Shown here: positions 58,259-64,000 of the stretch, piece after piece
How positions within the stretch are numbered: the stretch's first letter is position 1
Layout of the letters: each line of letters starts with the position of its first letter
DNA from: Flavobacterium sp.
GTDB lineage: Bacteria; Bacteroidota; Bacteroidia; Flavobacteriales; Flavobacteriaceae
Assembly: GCF_027484705.1 (NCBI RefSeq)
Contig: NZ_JAIXSL010000016.1
Coordinates: forward strand, 1 to 64,000
Reading direction: 5' to 3'
DNA: 64,000 nt
Notes under the pieces: generated by a model
What the model was told of the DNA's origin: nothing
Seen by the model: the letters and a program-made list of their open reading frames with translations, nothing else
The model's database searches: none
Position numbers and translations under genes: made by a program

Positions 58259-59077
58259 ATGACTACAACAGAACTCACACAACAAATCCAACACAAAAAA
58301 TCCTTTCTCTGCATTGGCCTCGACGTCGATTTGGCAAAAATTCCACAGCATTTATTGCAACTCGAAGACCCGATTTTCGAATTCAACAAAGCCATCATCG
58401 ATGCCACACATGATCTCGCTGTAGCTTATAAACCCAACACTGCTTTCTATGAAGCCTACGGAATCAAAGGCTGGCAATCATTGCAAAAAACCATCAATTA
58501 TCTTAACGAAAACTATCCCGAAATCTTCACGATCGCTGACGCCAAACGCGGGGATATCGGCAACACTTCATCAATGTACGCCAAAGCCTTTCTCGAAGAT
58601 TTGAATTTTGATTCCGTAACCGTCGCGCCATACATGGGCAAAGATTCCGTCGAACCTTTTTTAGCTTTCGAAAACAAACACACCATTTTATTAGCTCTGA
58701 CTTCCAACGAAGGTGCTTTCGATTTTCAAACCTTAAACACTAGCGAAAAACCATTATACCAGCAAGTTTTAGAAACCTCAAAAACATGGAAAAATGCTGA
58801 AAATTTGATGTATGTAGTAGGCGCCACCAAAGCAGAATACTTCAAAGAAATCCGAAAAATCGTTCCCGATAGCTTCTTATTGGTTCCGGGCGTCGGTGCT
58901 CAAGGCGGCAGTTTATCCGAAGTTTTTCAACACGGAATGAATAATTCTATAGGATTGATAATCAATTCTTCACGAGCGATTATCTATGCTTCTGATGGAG
59001 AAAATTTTGCAGCAAAGGCTAGGGAAGAAGCGCAGAAAATCCAAAGCGAAATGCAGCGAATTTTGCAAAACAGATAA
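58259..59077 (+). CDS. pyrF: Orotidine 5'-phosphate decarboxylase
   Basis: [46 protein letters not shown]. Confidence 0.96.
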   Translation: MTTTELTQQIQHKKSFLCIGLDVDLAKIPQHLLQLEDPIFEFNKAIIDATHDLAVAYKPNTAFYEAYGIKGWQSLQKTINYLNENYPEIFTIADAKRGDIGNTSSMYAKAFLEDLNFDSVTVAPYMGKDSVEPFLAFENKHTILLALTSNEGAFDFQTLNTSEKPLYQQVLETSKTWKNAENLMYVVGATKAEYFKEIRKIVPDSFLLVPGVGAQGGSLSEVFQHGMNNSIGLIINSSRAIIYASDGENFAAKAREEAQKIQSEMQRILQNR

Positions 59078-59078
59078 T

Positions 59079-59116
59079 AACTCAGAACCTTAGTGCCTCA
59101 GTTCCTTAGTACCTCA
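59079..59116. repeat. Degenerate repeat of CTCAGAACCTTAG type upstream of 59118 gene
   Basis: AACTCAGAACCTTAGTGCCTCAGTTCCTTAGTACCTCA. Confidence 0.8.
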
Positions 59117-59117
59117 A

Positions 59118-59912
59118 ATGAAAACACTCACAGATCAAATCGGAACGCAACACAACTTAGAATCTTCGCCAAAAAAAATCGTTTCGCTCGTTCCATCACA
59201 AACCGAATTGCTTTACGAACTTGGTCTGGAAGATCGCATCATTGGCATCACCAAATTCTGCGTGCATCCGTATCATTTCAAATCCACCAAGAAAGTTGTC
59301 GGTGGCACCAAGAAAGTGCATGTAGAGAAAATCAGATTGCTAAACCCTGACATCATCATCTGCAACAAAGAAGAAAACACCTTAGAAATCGTCGAACAAT
59401 TAAAAGAAATTTGTCCGGTTTGGGTTACTGATATCCGCACTATTGAAGATAATTTCCAAATGATTATCGATTTCGGACAATTGTTCAACTGCCGCACTGA
59501 AGCCCAAAAATGGAACGACAAACTTGCTTTTGCTTTAACGGATTTCAAGAAGTTCATTCAAGAAAAACCAATTCAGAAAGTAGCCTATTTTATTTGGAAA
59601 GATCCTTACATGGTGGCAGGTTCCGACAATTACATCAATGAGGTTTTAAAGCTCAACCATTTCCAAAACATCTATATTGACAAAGGCCGTTATCCCGAAG
59701 TTGAAATCCGGAAAATGCGTCTCGAAGGCGATCCAGATTTGCTTTTCTTATCCTCGGAACCTTTTCCGTTCAAAGACGAAGACGCCTTCGAAATCGGCCG
59801 TTTCACGCACCACGCCAAAACCATTTTCGTTGACGGCGAAATGTTCTCATGGTATGGCAGCAGGTTGTTAAAAGCGTTTCCATACTTCAAAATGTTGCAC
59901 AGCAAACTTTAA
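59118..59912 (+). CDS. ABC transporter substrate-binding protein, BtuF-like helical backbone metal receptor
   Basis: KIVSLVPSQTELLYELGLEDRIIGITKFCVHP; LLNPDIIICNKEENTLEIVEQL; no signal peptide seen. Confidence 0.85.
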   Translation: MKTLTDQIGTQHNLESSPKKIVSLVPSQTELLYELGLEDRIIGITKFCVHPYHFKSTKKVVGGTKKVHVEKIRLLNPDIIICNKEENTLEIVEQLKEICPVWVTDIRTIEDNFQMIIDFGQLFNCRTEAQKWNDKLAFALTDFKKFIQEKPIQKVAYFIWKDPYMVAGSDNYINEVLKLNHFQNIYIDKGRYPEVEIRKMRLEGDPDLLFLSSEPFPFKDEDAFEIGRFTHHAKTIFVDGEMFSWYGSRLLKAFPYFKMLHSKL

Positions 59913-59949
59913 TTTCTTCCAAAACGACTACATTTACAAAAAAAATAAA

Positions 59950-60735
59950 TTGATCCATTATACCCTATATCCAAACCAAGCCAGCAATCAGTGGGTTACT
60001 TTTGTTCACGGTGCCGGTGGCAGTTCTTCTATTTGGTACAAACAGATCCGCGATTTCCAAAAGCACTATAATGTTTTGTTGTTAGACTTGCGCGGCCACG
60101 GAAATTCGGCTCCGACGCTCAAAGAAGCATTCCAAAAAAAGTATACGTTTTCTGCTTTAGCCAATGATATATTGGACGTTTTGGATCATTTGAAAATCGA
60201 AAAATCACATTTCGTAGGCATTTCGCTGGGCACGATTTTAATCCGGCAACTGGCGGAAATGTATCCAAGTCGTGTGCAAAGCATGATTTTGGGCGGTGCC
60301 ATTCTCAAAATGAATTTCCGATCACAAATCCTGATGAAGCTTGGAAACGTCTTCAAATACGTTTTGCCTTATCTAGTGCTCTATCGTTTTTTTGCTTTTG
60401 TGATTATGCCTAAGAAAAACCACAAACAATCGAGGTTGCTGTTCATCAACGAAGCCAAGAAATTATACCAGAAAGAATTCATCAAGTGGTTTAAGCTTAC
60501 CGCCGAAATCAATCCTGTTTTAAAATGGTTCCGCCAAGTAGAATTGCACATCCCAACGCTTTACGTGATGGGCAATGAAGATTATATGTTTTTGCCTTCG
60601 GTCAGGAAAGTGGTCGAGAAGCATTATAAATCCTCAAAGTTGTTTGTCATCGAACACTGCGGTCATGTCGTCAATGTGGAGCAACCAGCAATCTTCAATA
60701 AAAACGTAATCGCGTTCCTTCAAACCGTCACATAA
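59950..60735 (+). CDS. Alpha/beta hydrolase
   Basis: TFVHGAGGSSSIWYKQ; DLRGHGNSAP; HFVGISLGTILIRQLAEMYP; HCGHVVNVEQP. Confidence 0.9.
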   Translation: MIHYTLYPNQASNQWVTFVHGAGGSSSIWYKQIRDFQKHYNVLLLDLRGHGNSAPTLKEAFQKKYTFSALANDILDVLDHLKIEKSHFVGISLGTILIRQLAEMYPSRVQSMILGGAILKMNFRSQILMKLGNVFKYVLPYLVLYRFFAFVIMPKKNHKQSRLLFINEAKKLYQKEFIKWFKLTAEINPVLKWFRQVELHIPTLYVMGNEDYMFLPSVRKVVEKHYKSSKLFVIEHCGHVVNVEQPAIFNKNVIAFLQTVT

Positions 60736-60766
60736 AAAAAACCGCGTCGTGAAACGCGGCTTCCTT
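60734..60766 (+). terminator. Rho-independent terminator
   Basis: AAAACCGCGTCGTGAAACGCGGCTTCCTT. Confidence 0.6.
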
Positions 60767-60908
60767 ATTAAACTAACTCTAAACCAAAATAATAAAAACC
60801 TTTTTTTTATTACATTACAAATGTCAGACACTTAGCGGACTATCGTAGTTAAAGCTTTGTTATATATTTGTTTGGGTTGTGTTAAGTTTTAAAAAAAGGT
60901 TATTCGTG

Positions 60909-60950
60909 GATTTGGTTATTCGGTTATTTGTAACTCCGAATAACCAAATC
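60909..60950. repeat. 15-bp perfect inverted repeat built from GGATTTGGTTATT words
   Basis: GATTTGGTTATTCGG (60909-60923) and CCGAATAACCAAATC (60936-60950). Confidence 0.9.
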
Positions 60951-60956
60951 ACAAAT

Positions 60957-61679
60957 CTACTTTTTGTCTTGCATCGCAAACACTTTTTTGAGCAGATCCG
61001 AAGTTCGCGATTTCAAATTGGTCCGAATATCTTTTTCTTCGACCGAAATCATTTTGAAAACGCCATCCATCGATTTGTTCGTCACATAGTCCGTAATATC
61101 AGGATTGACTTTAGAAACCATCGGAATCGTATTGTATTTTTTGATGATCGACGCCCAGATCTTATCCGCGCCGACTTTCCCAATCGATTGCTGCACCACC
61201 GGACTGAACTTCGCATACAAAGCGCTCGAAGTCGTGCCTTTCAGATAATCCGTCGCCGCAGTTTCCTTGCCTAAAAGAATCGATTTCGCGTCGGTGAACG
61301 ACATATTCTTAATCGCGTCCACAAAAATCGGAGTCGCTTCCTTCACGGCATCTTCAGCGGCACGGTTCAACGATTTGATGCCGCTGTCGGCGAGTTTGCT
61401 CATGCCCATTTTACGCAAAGTTTTATCGACTTTCTGCAATTCGGCTGGCAACAGAATCTTGACCATCTCGTTCTTATAAAAACCATCGGTCGCGGTCAGT
61501 TTCGTCACTTGTTTCGTGATTCCGTTGTTCAAAGCTTCTTTCAAACCACCAGCAATATCAACCGTTCCCGAAGCATTCACTCCGTTGAGTTTGTCTTTCA
61601 CTTGGTTCAGAATATCCTGCCAATCCTGCGCCATACCAACACACGGAATCAGAAGAAAGAGGAATACGATTTTTTTCAT
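60957..61679 (-). CDS. DUF4197 domain-containing exported protein
   Basis: Signal peptide MKKIVFLFLLIPCVGMAQ; GLKEALNNGITKQVTKLTATDGFYKNEMVKILLP; ORF-track extension is repeat-encoded. Confidence 0.88.
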   Translation of the reverse strand: MKKIVFLFLLIPCVGMAQDWQDILNQVKDKLNGVNASGTVDIAGGLKEALNNGITKQVTKLTATDGFYKNEMVKILLPAELQKVDKTLRKMGMSKLADSGIKSLNRAAEDAVKEATPIFVDAIKNMSFTDAKSILLGKETAATDYLKGTTSSALYAKFSPVVQQSIGKVGADKIWASIIKKYNTIPMVSKVNPDITDYVTNKSMDGVFKMISVEEKDIRTNLKSRTSDLLKKVFAMQDKK

Positions 61680-61692
61680 AGTTATATTTTTT

Positions 61693-61774
61693 AGGAGCCG
61701 GGAACCTGCTGTACGCTCATATCTTTTGTGTCGAACGCCGCCACAAAAGGATAACCGCAACATCAGGGCTAGGG
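61693..61774 (+). repeat. 82-nt structured intergenic repeat, copy G
   Basis: AGGAGCCGGGAACCTGCTGTACGCTCATATCTTTTGTGTCGAACGCCGCCACAAAAGGATAACCGCAACATCAGGGCTAGGG. Confidence 0.9.
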
Positions 61775-61918
61775 TTTTCGTTTACATTAACGCCCAAATC
61801 TAAAATTAATTTCCCCGAAAAAACAGACTTTATTATAATTTTATGTTTTAGCTTATTTAATAGGCAAATTTTTGAAAATTCTGTAAATTGCACGCTCTAA
61901 AAAGCGAATCTTTTAAAC

Positions 61919-64000
61919 ATGGAACAAGCCCTACCGTATATTCCCGTACACAAAGTCCGAATCGTAACCGCAGCCTCACTTTTCGACGGCCACGATGCCG
62001 CGATCAATATCATGCGCCGCATCATCCAATCCACCGGTGTTGAAGTCATTCATCTCGGGCACGACAGAAGTGTCGAAGAAGTTGTCAATACTGCAATCCA
62101 GGAAGACGCGAACGCGATTGCAATGACATCCTACCAAGGCGGACACAACGAATATTTCAAATACATGTACGACCTGCTTAAAGAAAAAGGAGCAGGGCAT
62201 ATCAAGATATTCGGCGGTGGCGGTGGTGTGATTTTACCGTCTGAAATTGCGGAGCTCCACGAATACGGCATCACGAGAATCTATTCGCCAGATGATGGTC
62301 GCGCCATGGGTTTGCAAGGCATGATCAACGATTTGGTGAAGCGATCCGATTTTGCAGTCGGCGATGTGCTCAACGGCGAAGTCAACCATCTTGAAGAGAA
62401 AAACCCAACGGCGATTGCACGCGTGATTTCATCAGCGGAAAATTTTCCTGAAGTCGCCAAAGGAACGTTAGACATCATCCACACTAAAAATAAAGATTGT
62501 AAAACGCCTGTGTTAGGAATAACAGGAACTGGCGGCGCAGGAAAATCATCCTTGGTCGATGAACTCGTTCGTCGTTTCCTAATCGATTTTCCAGAAAAAA
62601 CAATCGGTTTGATTTCTGTCGATCCGTCAAAAAGAAAAACCGGCGGCGCTTTGTTAGGCGACAGAATCCGGATGAATGCGATCAACAATCCCAGGGTTTA
62701 TATGCGTTCGCTCGCTACCCGTCAATCTAACTTAGCCTTATCAAAATATGTAGCTGAAGCCATTCAGGTTTTGAAAGCTGCCAGATATGATATCATCATT
62801 TTAGAAACTTCAGGAATCGGACAATCTGACACTGAAATCATGGACCATTCGGATGTTTCGCTTTACGTGATGACACCAGAATTCGGAGCGGCAACCCAAC
62901 TCGAAAAAATCGATATGTTGGATTTCGCAGATTTAGTCGCAATCAACAAATTCGACAAACGCGGTTCGCTTGACGCCTTGCGCGATGTGAAAAAACAATA
63001 CCAAAGAAACCACCAGTTGTGGGATGCGGATTTAGATACTTTACCGGTTTTCGGCACGATTGCCTCGCAGTTCAACGATCCGGGAATGAACACGCTTTAC
63101 AAAGCGATCATGGACAAAATCCATGAGAAAACACAATCCGACCTAAAATCGACGTTCCAGATTACGCGCGAAATGAGCGAGAAAATCTTCGTGATTCCGC
63201 CCCACAGAACGCGTTACCTTTCTGAGATTGCCGAAAACAACCGCAAGTATGACGAAATCGCTTTAAGTCAGGAACAAGTGGCTCAGAAATTATACGGAAT
63301 TTTCAAAACCACAGAAACCGTTTCGAGAAAATTACCGCTTCTGAACAAAGCCGGAATCGTGGAAGAATCTTTAAACATCAACGAACAGAACAAAGATTTT
63401 CTTTCGTTACTGACCAAAGAATTCGACCGCGTCAAAATGGATCTCGATCCGTACAACTGGGAAATCATCCTAACCTGGGACGAAAAAGTCAATAAATATA
63501 AAAATCCTGTTTATTCGTTTAAAGTACGTGACAAAGAAATCAGGATTGCCACGCATACTGAATCGCTTTCGCATTCACAGATTCCAAAAGTCGCTTTGCC
63601 GAAGTATCAGGCTTGGGGCGATATTTTGCGTTGGTGTCTGCAGGAAAACGTTCCGGGCGAATTTCCTTTTACATCGGGATTGTATCCGTTCAAGCGAGAA
63701 GGCGAAGATCCGTCGAGAATGTTTGCCGGAGAAGGCGGACCAGAAAGGACGAACAAACGTTTTCATTACGTAAGCGCCGGATTGCCCGCAAAAAGACTTT
63801 CGACCGCTTTCGACAGTGTTACTTTATATGGAAATGATCCGCACATCCGCCCTGATATTTATGGAAAAATCGGTAATGCCGGTGTTTCGATCTGTTGTCT
63901 TGACGATGCTAAAAAATTGTATTCCGGTTTCGATCTGGTGCATGCGATGACTTCTGTAAGTATGACCATCAACGGTCCGGCGCCGATGTTGCTTGGTTTT
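61919..64000 (+). CDS. icmF: Fused isobutyryl-CoA/methylmalonyl-CoA mutase with B12-binding and G-protein chaperone domains (IcmF type), truncated at window edge
   Basis: Not in ORF track because no stop in window; [38 protein letters not shown] (B12 domain), [17 protein letters not shown] (P-loop), mutase domain following. Confidence 0.92.
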   Translation, partial: MEQALPYIPVHKVRIVTAASLFDGHDAAINIMRRIIQSTGVEVIHLGHDRSVEEVVNTAIQEDANAIAMTSYQGGHNEYFKYMYDLLKEKGAGHIKIFGGGGGVILPSEIAELHEYGITRIYSPDDGRAMGLQGMINDLVKRSDFAVGDVLNGEVNHLEEKNPTAIARVISSAENFPEVAKGTLDIIHTKNKDCKTPVLGITGTGGAGKSSLVDELVRRFLIDFPEKTIGLISVDPSKRKTGGALLGDRIRMNAINNPRVYMRSLATRQSNLALSKYVAEAIQVLKAARYDIIILETSGIGQSDTEIMDHSDVSLYVMTPEFGAATQLEKIDMLDFADLVAINKFDKRGSLDALRDVKKQYQRNHQLWDADLDTLPVFGTIASQFNDPGMNTLYKAIMDKIHEKTQSDLKSTFQITREMSEKIFVIPPHRTRYLSEIAENNRKYDEIALSQEQVAQKLYGIFKTTETVSRKLPLLNKAGIVEESLNINEQNKDFLSLLTKEFDRVKMDLDPYNWEIILTWDEKVNKYKNPVYSFKVRDKEIRIATHTESLSHSQIPKVALPKYQAWGDILRWCLQENVPGEFPFTSGLYPFKREGEDPSRMFAGEGGPERTNKRFHYVSAGLPAKRLSTAFDSVTLYGNDPHIRPDIYGKIGNAGVSICCLDDAKKLYSGFDLVHAMTSVSMTINGPAPMLLGF

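Noticed and set aside
1-64000. tRNA genes, prophage or transposase genes
   Set aside because: No convincing tRNA cloverleaf, integrase or transposase ORF seen; tRNAscan and IS searches could not be run.

Overview
Chromosomal window from a Bacteroidota, most likely Flavobacterium-like, judged from codon/gene style, TAnnTTTG-type promoter boxes, T9SS C-terminal domains, an LpxC-FabZ fusion and type III glutamine synthetase. It opens with the 3' end of an rRNA operon (5S rRNA). It then carries about 55 mostly housekeeping genes: a lipid A cluster (lpxD, lpxC/fabZ, lpxA, efp, second LpxD-like), sucD, glnN, purM-like, coaE, miaA, smpB, prfA, pyrF, a TonB-dependent siderophore receptor, a three-gene array of T9SS surface proteins, tandem double-OmpA proteins, and an IcmF-type mutase truncated at the right edge. 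I see no CRISPR array, prophage, IS element or tRNA gene. The most unusual signal is intergenic. A family of about 82 nt occurs in seven copies (4555, 28569, 44965, 46736, 56819, 58110, 61693). Its outer helix keeps Watson-Crick pairing through four different sequences (CCCG:CGGG, CCGG:CCGG, CCTG:CAGG, CAGG:CCTG), and its inner hairpin also covaries. Several other short, degenerate, word-like repeats sit directly against start or stop codons. Also notable are an orphan controller-like HTH gene whose -7 box lies inside a palindrome, an HExxH motif in a DUF3810 membrane protein, and a 28-aa leader ORF abutting lpxD.
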